A DNA stretch of 64,000 nucleotides from Zetaproteobacteria bacterium CG_4_9_14_3_um_filter_49_83 (GCA_002791545.1 PFXG01000068.1:1-64000); one strand, 5' to 3'; shown: positions 37,709 through 48,308, numbered from the stretch's first letter. Translations and numbers: made by a program. The notes: a model not told the origin generated them from the letters alone.

Positions 37709-39018
37709 GGTTCGACACTTTCTTCAATGAGAATTTTCCAGGGCTCAACTTTCGATGCTCTCGCCAGATAAAGACGTTTTCTCGAATGATCCTGATAATT
37801 ATTTGACTCGTACGACTGATCAAACTCAGCCACAACCACTTCACCTTCAGGCCAGCTCGACGGATCATGCATCAAGGTCATATTTGAAAAGTTTAACGAA
37901 ACAAATTCCTTACCGGCATTGACGCGTCGCTTATAGGCTTTCCATGCCTTCAAATCCCGCTCACCAGCGCGAAAATGCGAATGGTAATGGTCTAAATAGG
38001 CTTCAGTCTTTAGCAAGGACCAGTCACTTTCCCACTGCGTGATAGTTCGGGAAACGGACTGCAGAAGTGATTCCTTCTCATCCGGCACATCGAAGGCAAA
38101 ATCTCTGCCGATAAGCACCCAGCTTTTACCCAATTGCACATGCTCCGCCATTGCCAGCAAGGTCGAGTTCGGCAAAGCAAAACAGCCCTTGGTGTCGCGC
38201 GAAGGTCTGCGATCAACATTTTCGGCATAACCGTGCATCCAGATACCGGAACCATCTTTATGATGCAGTGCATCCAGAGCATTCGGATAATCGATAGGAA
38301 ATGCCACCGGCCCATAACGCGATTCGAGCTTTTCACCACTTAACCGGTCAACAAAACGGTAAATGCCGTTTGGCGTTCTGTTATCACCCTCGGCCCGTTT
38401 ATCACCTTCAGCAGCACCGGTTACAACGTACTCATCTGCAACCTGCTTCAAATCACCCTGAGCATCACGTTCATAAACAAACAGGCGGGATCGCCCCTTG
38501 TCGACCAGAAACACGCTGCGAATATCAGAGCCTACCGATAAAATATCCAGTGGCGTCCGCTGCTGACCTTTCACACTGTCCAGAAAGGCTTTCAGCTTGG
38601 CATCGGCTTCTTTCAAACCACCGGAAAGATTAGCTTCTTCCAGTTGTTTCTTTTTCGCATCCATCGGCCTGGCGTAATCACCAGCCCGGTCGACGGCCAG
38701 AATGGCAGATTGGCGATGCGCCTCCGCCTCCAGCATGGCGACCAGCGGATCTGCACCATTATCTTCGGAAATTAAATAGGTCAGGGCCTGATTGGGTTGC
38801 CCGTCTTCGAGCGCCAGTGTCGCTTTCAGAATATTTTTTTCGACATTCGACAAATGGCTGACTGCCGAATTTCCTCCACCATCCAGAGCTTCAAGAATCT
38901 TTTTCTTTTCTTCAATATCCATAGCCCTGCTTTCTGACCAGGATGTCGATGTCATTAACATCACCACCAATACAGAACATGGCAGAAGCCACAACTTTGA
39001 TGCCGGACTACACATCAT
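37705..39018 (-). CDS. L,D-transpeptidase (YkuD) with C-terminal NTF2-like domain
   Basis: A 437-residue exported protein. The signal peptide (LPCSVLVVMLMTSTSWS) is followed by a helical N-terminal part (to about 160), a YkuD catalytic domain (about 165-310) with DGSGIWMHGYAEN and the nucleophile in SRDTKGCFALPN, and an NTF2/SnoaL-like domain (about 325-430; YLDHYHSHFRAGERDLKAW). The enzyme type makes or edits meso-DAP crosslinks or attaches proteins to peptidoglycan. The terminal domain shares the W(K)AYKRRV signature with the end of the upstream TPR protein. It overlaps both neighbours. Confidence 0.88.
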   Translation of the reverse strand: MMCSPASKLWLLPCSVLVVMLMTSTSWSESRAMDIEEKKKILEALDGGGNSAVSHLSNVEKNILKATLALEDGQPNQALTYLISEDNGADPLVAMLEAEAHRQSAILAVDRAGDYARPMDAKKKQLEEANLSGGLKEADAKLKAFLDSVKGQQRTPLDILSVGSDIRSVFLVDKGRSRLFVYERDAQGDLKQVADEYVVTGAAEGDKRAEGDNRTPNGIYRFVDRLSGEKLESRYGPVAFPIDYPNALDALHHKDGSGIWMHGYAENVDRRPSRDTKGCFALPNSTLLAMAEHVQLGKSWVLIGRDFAFDVPDEKESLLQSVSRTITQWESDWSLLKTEAYLDHYHSHFRAGERDLKAWKAYKRRVNAGKEFVSLNFSNMTLMHDPSSWPEGEVVVAEFDQSYESNNYQDHSRKRLYLARASKVEPWKILIEESVEP

Positions 39019-39968
39019 CAGAAACTTCCCTCGCTAATAATTTTCCATTCATTTCCCTGACGTTGCCAAACCAGAGCTTTGTTGTCCTCACTGCTAAAGC
39101 TGTCTGAGCGAAAGGATTGCCTGAACTGAACAGTGACGAAATGATCATGATCAAAGATCAGTTTAGTGTCTGACAAAGCAACCTCGATAAACTTTTTATT
39201 TGTAATCACACGTCTCTTGTATGCCTTCCATGCAGGTATCGTCGAATATTTACCCGCCGGATGAAAGTTCTCGGCATAATAGGCAAAGTAAGCATCCGCA
39301 TCGCGGGATGCCCAAGCCGAGCGCCAGCCTTCCAGCGCATTCAACACAGCTGCACGCAATTGAGACCGGTCTTCATGCGGTTGCACTTTATTTGACTGCA
39401 CATCAGTCGAAGCCGATTCCACCGCGCTGCCTGAATCGCCAGCCGACTCAACATCAGGCGCAGGTGTTTCATGAATCTTCTGCAACAGAGCATAACGACC
39501 TGCAAGTTTTTTGTCGTCTGACTTTGTGGCCAGCGCCTTTTGATAATGATCCAGAGCCATTTTGACATACATATCTGCTATATTTTCTTCGGCCATCGGA
39601 TAATCCGGTCTGATTTTGAGCGAGGCTTCCAATTCGCTGACAGCCGCCTGGACATTACCCTGCTCATTGTAAATTACCGCCAGATTATTATGGGGTTCCG
39701 CCAAATCAGGACGAAGCTCAATAACTTTTTTAAATGCCACAATTGCCTGTTCATAAGCCTGTTTTTTTGCCTGTGCCACGCCCAATAAAAACCATCGCTG
39801 AAAATCACCCGGGTTTTTCCCGGTTTCCTGCTTCAGCAAAATTACAGCTTCATTAACTTTTCCGGCATCCAGCAATGAGTTAGCCATTTCTACAGGTTCT
39901 GCCTGGGCAAGCATCGCTTGCCACTGAAATGCCAACATAAAACATGTCATGAAAAAAAGAATTCGCAT
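39018..39968 (-). CDS. TPR protein with NTF2-like (Cds6-like) C-terminal domain
   Basis: A 316-residue exported protein. The signal peptide (FMTCFMLAFQWQAMLAQA) is followed by four or more TPR units (YEQAIVAFKKVIELRPDLAE; VQAAVSELEASLKIRPDYPM), a Ser/Asp-rich linker (about 165-195) and an NTF2-like domain (about 200-315; AYFAYYAENFHPAGKYST; WKAYKRRVITNKKF). The closely similar terminal domain in the next gene, an L,D-transpeptidase, suggests the two bind the same partner or each other at the cell wall. The stop overlaps the next start (TGATG). It is the first gene of the xerC operon. Confidence 0.82.
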   Translation of the reverse strand: MRILFFMTCFMLAFQWQAMLAQAEPVEMANSLLDAGKVNEAVILLKQETGKNPGDFQRWFLLGVAQAKKQAYEQAIVAFKKVIELRPDLAEPHNNLAVIYNEQGNVQAAVSELEASLKIRPDYPMAEENIADMYVKMALDHYQKALATKSDDKKLAGRYALLQKIHETPAPDVESAGDSGSAVESASTDVQSNKVQPHEDRSQLRAAVLNALEGWRSAWASRDADAYFAYYAENFHPAGKYSTIPAWKAYKRRVITNKKFIEVALSDTKLIFDHDHFVTVQFRQSFRSDSFSSEDNKALVWQRQGNEWKIISEGSF

Positions 39969-40123
39969 TTGCTTCCTCGAAGACGCCGAAAATATCAGCT
40001 TGGGTCTGAATCATGAACGATTTAAACTAAATTTCCACATTGTCGCCTATCGTGACACCATTGATGTCTGCACTCAATCATTCAGCTTGTCTGACTCAAG
40101 CATATAGTTTTTGTGCCAGAGCT

Positions 40124-40143
40124 TTGACACTGCCTTGACACTG
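40124..40143 (+). promoter_or_regulatory. Tandem TTGACACTG upstream of the pentapeptide gene
   Basis: TTGACACTG occurs at 40124-40132 and 40135-40143, eleven bases apart (one helical turn). Each contains a perfect -35-like TTGACA. I found no equally good -10 at 16-18 bases from either. The pair may therefore be a regulator site and not a doubled promoter. Confidence 0.3.
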
Positions 40144-40235
40144 AACTTGCTATGAGGCCATTTATTTGTAACATCACTGACGATTTAAGCTCCGACTTGC
40201 TTTGAGTTGGTAAGTGAATTGAAAAGGGGAGAGAT

Positions 40236-40595
40236 ATGACAACTGAAGAACTTATTCAGATGATCCAAGATGGTCAATGGATTCGCAATCAGGATTTTCA
40301 TGGAAAAGATTTTTCCGGGCAGGATTTCTCGAAAGGTAAATTTGAAGCGTGTGATTTTAGCGGAGCCAACCTGCGCGAAGCTAAATTTATCCGCAGCAGC
40401 TTACGTCAGTGCAATCTCAGCAAAGCCGACCTTCGACTTGCCGATTTCAATCAGGCTGATCTGTTCGGATCAGATTTTACCGATGCAAAATTCCGCCGGG
40501 CAAACCTGACCGGATCAAATCGTATTGGCACCAAAATCCGTAAGTTTGCACTCAAAGGTGCTTTTCTTACCGGCCCGACACCGTACACCGAATGA
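40236..40595 (+). CDS. Pentapeptide-repeat protein
   Basis: A 119-residue protein with about twelve consecutive pentapeptide repeats of the A(D/N)Lxx form in the middle: DFSGANLREAKFIRSSLRQC, NLSKADLRLADFNQADLFGS and DFTDAKFRRANLTGS. These predict a right-handed quadrilateral beta-helix. Short acidic N- and C-terminal caps flank it. There is no membrane segment or signal. Such folds are interaction surfaces; some mimic DNA and bind gyrase, but nothing here proves that. GGGGAGAG lies just before the ATG. The stop overlaps the next gene by four bases. Confidence 0.85.
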   Translation: MTTEELIQMIQDGQWIRNQDFHGKDFSGQDFSKGKFEACDFSGANLREAKFIRSSLRQCNLSKADLRLADFNQADLFGSDFTDAKFRRANLTGSNRIGTKIRKFALKGAFLTGPTPYTE

Positions 40596-41002
40596 GCTCA
40601 AACATTCAAACATTGCCGGGCGCATTCCCGCTGCATGCCGATAAAAACTTTCTTAACGAAAGTGAATGGGTCATTTTGAAGCTGCTTTGCCGACCCGTTG
40701 ATTCCCTGATCGATGATGACCCTGCAGCCTTATCCCTTGCTACGGGCAAACAAATTTCTCCCGCGCGCTGTGATGAGTTGATTCGTATCGTCAAAATCAA
40801 AACACTTCCCGGTTTGGGCAGCTGGATATCCAGACTGATGGCCGAAGCAGACCTTGACCCGCATGCACTGATGAGCCTGCCAGCAGAAACCATTGTTGAG
40901 CGCATTAACCGGCATCTGGGTTACCCCATCTGCAATCAGGCAACCAGCCATGCATTACAAAATCTACAATTACAGTGGAAAGGTGCCGGCATTCAGGCCT
41001 GA
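40592..41002 (+). CDS. Conserved-looking protein with helix-hairpin-helix-like C-terminus, unknown
   Basis: A 136-residue soluble protein. I do not recognise its family. The C-terminal half contains a pattern reminiscent of helix-hairpin-helix units (IKTLPGLGSWISRLMAEADL, then LPAETIVERINRHLGY), which could bind DNA or a protein partner. The N-terminal half (ESEWVILKLLCRPVDSLIDD) is helical. It overlaps the pentapeptide gene by four bases (ATGA) and precedes hldD by 38, so it is translated with the pentapeptide protein and probably works with it. Confidence 0.65.
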   Translation: MSSNIQTLPGAFPLHADKNFLNESEWVILKLLCRPVDSLIDDDPAALSLATGKQISPARCDELIRIVKIKTLPGLGSWISRLMAEADLDPHALMSLPAETIVERINRHLGYPICNQATSHALQNLQLQWKGAGIQA

Positions 41003-41040
41003 CACTATTAACCACTTAACTAAAACGAGGGTTCTATCAG

Positions 41041-42000
41041 ATGACTGATCGCATACTTATTACCGGAGGTGCCGGATTTATCGGCGCCAATATCGCTGCC
41101 GCTTTAATTGCTGAGCAGCAGGCTGAAGTTGTCATTGTGGATGACTTTTCTTCCGGTGACTGGCGCAATCTGATTCATGTGGATTGCGAAGTTCGTGCCG
41201 CTGATGCGGATGACCCTGCTATTCTCGAAGAGATTGCTGACGGCGGCTTTAAGGCTGTATTTCATGAGGCTGCCATTACCGACACAACCGTCATGGATCA
41301 ACGTCTGATGATGGAGGTCAATACCAATGCCTTCGCCAACATCCTTGAAGCCAGTGATTATTCTGGCACACGTGTTGTTTATGCCTCATCCGCCGGAACC
41401 TATGGGAATTCTCCTGCGCCAAATCAAATTGGCTCAGGTGAAATTCCGGAAAATATCTATGGCTTCTCGAAACTGGCCATGGATCGCGTTGCTGCCCGCT
41501 GGTATGGCCAGCACTCTGCGCCTATTATCGGATTGCGTTATTTCAATGTGTATGGCCCCGGCGAACACCACAAGAATGAGCGTGACGGCAACAAAACCGC
41601 ATCCATGATGTTGCAACTTTATCAGCGCGCCAAGTCAGGCCAGCCATTGCGACTATTCAAATATGGCGAACAAATGCGTGATTTTGTCTATATCCGCGAT
41701 GTTATTGGTGCAAACCTTGCCGCCTTGTCGGCCAGCGAATCCGGTGTATGTAATGTCGGCTCCGGCCTGGCCCGCAGCTTTAATGATGTTGTTAGCATTC
41801 TCGGCAACTCACTGAATCAGAGTTTTGATATTGAGTATTTTGATAATCCCTTTACCTTTTATCAAAACCATACGCAAGCCGATTTAACTGAAACCAAACG
41901 CCTGCTGAACTGGCAACCCGAATGGAGTCTTGAAAAAGGTATGAGCGATTACGTGAAATTATTAGAAACGGGTCACCGTGGCCCGGCATTAACGGTCTGA
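41041..42000 (+). CDS. hldD: ADP-L-glycero-D-manno-heptose 6-epimerase
   Basis: It converts ADP-D-glycero- to ADP-L-glycero-manno-heptose for the LPS inner core. The protein is a 319-residue extended short-chain dehydrogenase with GGAGFIGANIAAAL (NADP-binding), IYGFSKLAMDRVAARW (catalytic Tyr-Lys) and the family-typical RYFNVYGPGEHHKNER. GAGGG lies ahead of the ATG. It is followed after two bases by a BamE-like lipoprotein gene, giving an outer-membrane theme. No other LPS gene is close. Confidence 0.93.
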   Translation: MTDRILITGGAGFIGANIAAALIAEQQAEVVIVDDFSSGDWRNLIHVDCEVRAADADDPAILEEIADGGFKAVFHEAAITDTTVMDQRLMMEVNTNAFANILEASDYSGTRVVYASSAGTYGNSPAPNQIGSGEIPENIYGFSKLAMDRVAARWYGQHSAPIIGLRYFNVYGPGEHHKNERDGNKTASMMLQLYQRAKSGQPLRLFKYGEQMRDFVYIRDVIGANLAALSASESGVCNVGSGLARSFNDVVSILGNSLNQSFDIEYFDNPFTFYQNHTQADLTETKRLLNWQPEWSLEKGMSDYVKLLETGHRGPALTV

Positions 42001-42002
42001 TT

Positions 42003-42311
42003 ATGCGCATCCTGAGCGCATTACTTTTCACCCTTCTCTTACAGGGTTGCCTGAACCATATCACCCATCATGGTAACATCATGAAAGATGACAATGCAGC
42101 CCAGATCAGCAAAGGTATGACACGCTTTGAAGTGGAATCCCTGCTTGGTTCGCCAGCCCTGAAAGACCCGCTGCATCCGAACCTTGTCCACTACATTGAA
42201 CAATTCCACGACCCTGATACAGATGAATCATTCATTCGGGGCATCGACATTCATTACAACGATTCGCTGCGCGTTGAAACGATTCAGCGCCATGGCTTCG
42301 AGAAAAAGTAA
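42003..42311 (+). CDS. BamE/SmpA-like outer-membrane lipoprotein
   Basis: A 102-residue lipoprotein with lipobox LLLQGC (Cys at about residue 16). The SmpA/OmlA fold signature follows: ISKGMTRFEVESLLGSPAL, then a strand pair VHYIEQFHDP and DIHYNDSLRVETIQR. BamE-type proteins assist the Bam complex in outer-membrane protein insertion; similar small lipoproteins have other roles, so I leave the symbol blank. It begins two bases after hldD, and its last base is the first base of the next ATG. Confidence 0.8.
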   Translation: MRILSALLFTLLLQGCLNHITHHGNIMKDDNAAQISKGMTRFEVESLLGSPALKDPLHPNLVHYIEQFHDPDTDESFIRGIDIHYNDSLRVETIQRHGFEKK

Positions 42312-42583
42312 TGGGAGTATTTAAATCCGTTCCGGGGAAAGCTTCTTTTTTTTCGCTACTGTTATCAGGCACGATAGCAGCCATCATGCTGATTATTCTG
42401 GTTGGCGGCCATCTGACCATCGTACTTTTGCTATGGTTTCATTTTCAAGATGAGAATGGCATGCAAATCCTTACTGAATTCACCTACATTCCCGAAAACG
42501 CATTTATTGCTTCGATAGTTCTGGCACTATTGTCTGATATCTGGATAGCCCTGATCGACAATACAAAGAAACGAGTTCATTAA
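42311..42583 (+). CDS. Small membrane protein, unknown function
   Basis: A 90-residue protein with two to three membrane spans (LLLSGTIAAIMLIILVGGHL; FIASIVLALLSDIWIAL) and a short soluble loop containing FQDENGMQILTEF. I do not recognise a family. It starts on the last base of the BamE-like gene (TAATG) and ends just before a bidirectional terminator, so it closes the hldD operon. Confidence 0.6.
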   Translation: MGVFKSVPGKASFFSLLLSGTIAAIMLIILVGGHLTIVLLLWFHFQDENGMQILTEFTYIPENAFIASIVLALLSDIWIALIDNTKKRVH

Positions 42584-42588
42584 AGAAG

Positions 42589-42617
42589 CCCTGAATAACT
42601 CAACCAGTTATTCAGGG
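42589..42617. terminator. Bidirectional rho-independent terminator
   Basis: ccctgaataact (42589-42600) pairs perfectly with agttattcaggg (42606-42617) around a five-base loop. tttctt follows on the plus strand and cttctttaa on the minus strand. It separates the convergent hldD operon and ffh. Confidence 0.85.
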
Positions 42618-42630
42618 TTTCTTAGTATCT

Positions 42631-43983
42631 TCAAAGCTTGGGCATTCCACCGAATGCGCCCAGCTTCCCAGCCAACTGTGCCATCATGCGCTTACCGGCA
42701 CCACCCTTCATTTTTTTCATCATTTTTTGCATCTGAGCAAATTGTTTTAGCATTTTATTCAACTCCTGCACCGAAGTGCCTGAGCCGTTCGCAATACGTT
42801 TCTTGCGGCTGCCATTGATCAGACGGGGATACTGACGCTCTTTGGCTGTCATCGAATAGACCATGGCCTGCATGCGCTTCATCGGCTTGTCATCCACCTG
42901 AGCCAGCATCTCGCTGGAAATATTTGCACCCGGCAGCATCTTCATCATGCTGGCCATACCACCCATATTCTGCATCTGCCCCAATTGCTCGGCAAAATCC
43001 ATCAGATCAAACGAGCCCTTATTGACTTTTTTCGCCAGCTGCTCGGCCTTGTCCTTATCCACACTCTTCTGGATTTTTTCAACAAGGCCAACCACATCAC
43101 CCTGACCAAGAATTCTTCCTGCCATACGCTGCGGATCGAACAATTCAAACGCGTCGACCTTTTCACCCGTACCAACATAACGAACCGGAACACCGGTTGT
43201 ATGCGATACCGAAATAGCAGCACCACCTCGCATATCAGCATCAGTTTTGGTCAGGATACAGCCGGTCAGTGAAACCGTCTGATGAAAATGTTCGGCAATC
43301 TGTAATGCGGTTTGACCCGTCATAGCATCCAGCACCAGCAACTGCTCGCTGGCATGGACTGCCTTTGATACAGCACTGATTTCCGCCATCAAGCCTTCGT
43401 CAATAACCTGACGACCGGCTGTATCAAGAATCAACACATGGTGGCCACCCGTTTTGGCCTGCAATAATGCCGATTGAGCCATAGTTACCGCATCAGCACC
43501 ATTACCCGTCAGATAGGGAACATTCACCTGCTTAGCCAGTATTTCCAACTGCTCACGAGCAGCCGGACGCGTTGCATCCACACTCGTTAAGGCAACCTTT
43601 CTTCCCTGCTCAATAAGTAATTTCGCCAGTTTCCCGGCTGTAGTTGTTTTACCCGCACCCTGCAAGCCGCAAAGTAAAATCACCGAAGGAATCTGAGAAA
43701 TATTCAAATCCCGACGCTGACCACCCAACACATCGGTCAATACATCGTTCAGGATTTTTACGATCACCTGCCCCGGATTAAGACTCTTCGCAACGTCAGC
43801 CCCCAAAGCCCGGGCCCTGGCATCCTCCAATAAATGGCGCACCACCGGCAATGCCACATCAGCTTCCAGCAGTGCCATACGCATTTCGCGTAAGGTACGG
43901 TCAAGGTCCTTTTCCGTAACCCGGGCTGAACCACGAAGTTTATTGGCAATACCGCCGATTTTATTGGATAAACGATCAAACAT
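42631..43983 (-). CDS. ffh: Signal recognition particle protein Ffh
   Basis: The 450-residue GTPase that binds signal sequences and 4.5S RNA and hands ribosomes to FtsY. An N domain (about 1-90) and a G domain (LLCGLQGAGKTTTAGKLAKL; DTAGRQ; TKTDADMRGG) are followed by a Met-rich M domain (about 300-450; MQNMGGMASMMKMLPG; SRKKRIANGSGTSVQELNKM; MQKMMKKMKGGAGKRMMAQL). All parts are intact. It lies 75 bases after the FKBP gene, with a terminator in between, so it has its own promoter. Confidence 0.97.
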   Translation of the reverse strand: MFDRLSNKIGGIANKLRGSARVTEKDLDRTLREMRMALLEADVALPVVRHLLEDARARALGADVAKSLNPGQVIVKILNDVLTDVLGGQRRDLNISQIPSVILLCGLQGAGKTTTAGKLAKLLIEQGRKVALTSVDATRPAAREQLEILAKQVNVPYLTGNGADAVTMAQSALLQAKTGGHHVLILDTAGRQVIDEGLMAEISAVSKAVHASEQLLVLDAMTGQTALQIAEHFHQTVSLTGCILTKTDADMRGGAAISVSHTTGVPVRYVGTGEKVDAFELFDPQRMAGRILGQGDVVGLVEKIQKSVDKDKAEQLAKKVNKGSFDLMDFAEQLGQMQNMGGMASMMKMLPGANISSEMLAQVDDKPMKRMQAMVYSMTAKERQYPRLINGSRKKRIANGSGTSVQELNKMLKQFAQMQKMMKKMKGGAGKRMMAQLAGKLGAFGGMPKL

Positions 43984-44002
43984 AATTCACTCCACTATCA
44001 AA

Positions 44003-44026
44003 AAGGGAGGGGCATTGCCCTCCCTT
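44003..44026 (-). terminator. Rho-independent terminator after the FKBP gene
   Basis: On the minus strand AAGGGAGGG pairs with CCCTCCCTT around a six-base loop and is followed by TTTG. It sits between the FKBP stop (44059) and ffh (start 43983). Confidence 0.75.
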
Positions 44027-44058
44027 CTATCCGATTCCTGAAAGATCAGGAAAAAAAC

Positions 44059-44790
44059 TTACTTCTCAATATCCAGAAGCTCCACTTCAAAAATCAGTGT
44101 TTCATCCGGCCCGATCATTGCACCAGCTCCACGCTCGCCATAAGCCAGCTCTGACGGAATAAAAAACTTATAAGAACTACCAACCGACATCAGCTGTACA
44201 CCCTCAGTCCAGCCCTTGATTACGCCATTGAGCTGGAAGGAAATCGGCTGACCACGCTTATATGATGAATCAAACTCGGTTCCATCGATCAATGTACCAC
44301 GGTAATGCACTTTCACTTTATCTGTTGCTGCCGGTTTAGCACCGTCGCCTTCTTTGACAACCATGTATTGCAATCCGCTATCTGTAACAACAACACCTTC
44401 TTTCTTGGCATTTTCAGCCAGGAAAGTTTCACCCTTAACCTTGTTTTCAGCAGCGGCTGCCTGACGTTTTTCAGCTTCCCTGGCAGCGCGTTTCTGGAAG
44501 AATTCCTGTTTAACGCGGGCTGCATCTTCCGGTTTCATCAATGGTGCTTTGTCATCCAAAGTATCATTGACCGCCTTGGCAAAAGCATCGCGATCAAAAG
44601 CCATTTCCAGACCTTTGAGTGATTTACCTACATCCATGCCTATGGCATAACTTAATTTTGCATTGTCATCGGCCAACGGAACAGCAGCCGTTACCGGTGC
44701 AGTTTCCTGTACGCTTGCTTCTTTGGGTGGCGTGTCCTGAGAACAAGCTGCCAGCATAGCCACTGCCGATAAAATCCAGATTTTTTTCAT
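44059..44790 (-). CDS. FKBP-type peptidyl-prolyl isomerase lipoprotein (FkpA/Mip-like)
   Basis: A 243-residue envelope foldase. Signal peptide and lipobox (LSAVAMLAACSQ) are followed by an FKBP_N dimerisation domain (LSYAIGMDVGKSLKGLEMAF) and a C-terminal FKBP domain (KVHYRGTLIDGTEFDSSYKR; GVIKGWTEGVQLMSVGSSYK; PSELAYGERGAG). It catalyses proline isomerisation and assists folding of outer-membrane proteins. The ATG at 44790 has GGAG seven bases upstream; the longer frame to 44898 runs towards guaA and lacks a ribosome-binding site. A terminator follows. Confidence 0.93.
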   Translation of the reverse strand: MKKIWILSAVAMLAACSQDTPPKEASVQETAPVTAAVPLADDNAKLSYAIGMDVGKSLKGLEMAFDRDAFAKAVNDTLDDKAPLMKPEDAARVKQEFFQKRAAREAEKRQAAAAENKVKGETFLAENAKKEGVVVTDSGLQYMVVKEGDGAKPAATDKVKVHYRGTLIDGTEFDSSYKRGQPISFQLNGVIKGWTEGVQLMSVGSSYKFFIPSELAYGERGAGAMIGPDETLIFEVELLDIEK

Positions 44791-44888
44791 GTATTTCTCC
44801 CGATTATTTAGCTTTAACATGTTTTTCTTAAGCCCTCGAATTGAAGCATGTTCAACATCAACCGACAAGTCGCAATCCTTACCCGCAT

Positions 44889-46444
44889 TTACTCCCACTC
44901 AATGGTTGCCGGTGGTTTGCCGGAAACATCATAAACCACGCGGTTGATTCCGCGCACTTCATTAATGATCCTGTTAGAAACTTTGGCCAACAGAGCATGT
45001 GGCAACTCAGCCCAATGAGCCGTCATGAAATCCTGCGTCTGCACTGCACGCAGCGCCACTACCCATTCGTAAGTTCGACCATCGCCCATTACACCGACAG
45101 ATTTAACCGGCAAAAAGACGACAAATGCCTGACTGGTTTTCTCATACCATCCGGAAACACGCAGCTCCTCGATGAAAATGGCATCAGCCAGCCGCAACAA
45201 GTCAGCATATTCCTTTTTCACTTCACCCAGAATACGCACCCCAAGACCGGGACCCGGAAACGGGTGGCGATACACCATATCGTGAGGCAAACCCAATGCC
45301 ACACCCAGCTCACGCACTTCATCCTTGAATAATTCACGTAAAGGTTCGAGCAGCTTTAAGTGCAACGTATCCGGCAATCCACCAACATTGTGATGGCTTT
45401 TAATGGTGTGCGCTTTTTTTGTTTTTGAACCGGCCGACTCAATCACATCCGGATAAATCGTACCCTGCGCCAACCACTTGGCTTTGGGCAAACTCTCCGC
45501 TTCCTGTTGAAACACATGTACAAATTCGCGCCCGATAATCTTGCGCTTGGCTTCCGGCTCATCGACCCCGGCAAGCTCGCTCAGGAATTTTTCCGAAGCA
45601 TCCACATGATCGACTTTTACCCCCAGATGACCGGCAAACATCGCCATCACCTGCTCAGCCTCATTCAGGCGTAGCAATCCGTTATCGACAAAAATACAGG
45701 TTAACTGATCACCGATAGCCCGGTGCAGCAATGCTGCGGCAACGGAAGAATCGACACCACCGGACAAGCCCAGAATCACCTCTTCATCGCCAACCTGCTG
45801 ACGGATTTGCTGCACGGCCTCGTCAATATAATTGGGCATACTCCAGCTTTCCGAACAACCACAAATATCGTGCACAAAACGTGATAAAATAGTTTTACCC
45901 TGTTTGGTGTGGGTGACTTCCGGGTGAAATTGCAGCGCATAAAACTTACGCTGCTCATCGGCCATACCGGCAATCGGCGTCGAATCATTACTGCAAATCA
46001 CATGGAAACCTTGTGGTAACCCTGTCACTTTATCACCATGACTCATCCAGACATCGAGCATGCCTTCGTCATGATCTTCAACACCGCGCAATAATGCAGA
46101 GTCTCCACAGGTCAGCACCTGTGCATAGCCGAACTCACGCACATGCCCGGTTTCGACACCGCCACCAAGCTGTGACGCCATTGTTTGCATGCCATAGCAA
46201 ATACCCAGCACTGGCACACCAAGTTCAAACACAAGCTGCGGGGCTTTCGGCGTTTCGTCTTCATAAACAGAATTCGGGCCACCAGAAAGGATAATCCCGT
46301 CAGGCTGAAAGGCCCGGATATCACCTTCACTCATATCCCATGGATGCAACTCACTGAATACACCCGCCTCGCGCACACGTCTGGCAATCAACTGCGTGTA
46401 TTGCGAACCAAAATCCAGAATCAGAATTTTCTGTTTCATCGTCA

Positions 46445-46445
<1 letters not shown>
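44889..46445 (-). CDS. guaA: GMP synthase (glutamine-hydrolysing)
   Basis: It makes GMP from XMP, ATP and glutamine. The amidotransferase domain (about 1-195) has the nucleophile in [11 protein letters not shown] and the His-Glu pair in [10 protein letters not shown]. The synthetase domain has the PP-loop [15 protein letters not shown]. The C-terminal dimerisation domain ends TIEWE. The ATG at 46445 shares one base with the guaB stop (TAATG); an in-frame ATG two codons later could also serve. Gene order guaB-guaA on one transcript is the common proteobacterial one. Confidence 0.97.
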
Positions 46446-48010
<1,565 letters not shown>

Positions 48011-48042
48011 TCAAGCTAATAAAAAAAAATGCATCGACTGGC

Positions 48043-48071
48043 TTGACATCAGTCGGTCATCTGGACATAGT
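48043..48071 (+). promoter_or_regulatory. Sigma-70-type promoter of the tRNA-Gly gene
   Basis: TTGACA (48043-48048) and CATAGT (48066-48071) are 17 bases apart. An A-rich block upstream (48022-48030) could serve as an UP element. The predicted start falls a few bases before the mature tRNA-Gly at 48083. Confidence 0.7.
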
Positions 48072-48082
48072 TCGGCGCGTTC

Positions 48083-48158
48083 GCGGGTATAGCTCAGTTG
48101 GTAGAGCGCGACCTTGCCAAGGTCGAGGTCACCGGTTCGAACCCGGTTACCCGCTCCA
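48083..48158 (+). tRNA. tRNA-Gly (anticodon GCC)
   Basis: A 76-base cloverleaf. GCGGGTA pairs with TACCCGC in the acceptor stem. The D arm is AGCTCAGTTGGTAGAGC. The anticodon stem-loop GACCTTGCCAAGGTC gives GCC, and the T arm holds GGTTCGAACC. CCA is encoded. Confidence 0.95.
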
Positions 48159-48162
48159 TATT

Positions 48163-48184
48163 AAAGGGGCCTTCGGGCCCCTTT
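48163..48184 (+). terminator. Strong UUCG-loop terminator between tRNA-Gly and tRNA-Cys
   Basis: aaaggggcc and ggccccttt form a nine-base stem around a ttcg tetraloop, followed by a run of T. It lies four bases after tRNA-Gly and 23 before tRNA-Cys. Confidence 0.85.
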
Positions 48185-48207
48185 TTTTAATTAGTGTTTT
48201 AACAGAT

Positions 48208-48282
48208 GGCAGGGTGGCTCAGTGGTACGGCGGAGGACTGCAAATCCTTTATTCGCGAGTTCGATTCTCGCCCCTGCCTCCA
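48208..48282 (+). tRNA. tRNA-Cys (anticodon GCA)
   Basis: A 75-base cloverleaf. GGCAGGG pairs with CCCTGCC. The D arm is GGCTCAGTGGTACGGC. The anticodon loop CTGCAAA gives GCA, and the T arm contains GAGTTCGATTCTC. CCA is encoded. The upstream 23 bases are too short for an ordinary promoter, so it depends on read-through of the terminator or on a start within tRNA-Gly. Confidence 0.95.
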
Positions 48283-48308
48283 TTATTGATTGATCACTGC
48301 GTGCAACT

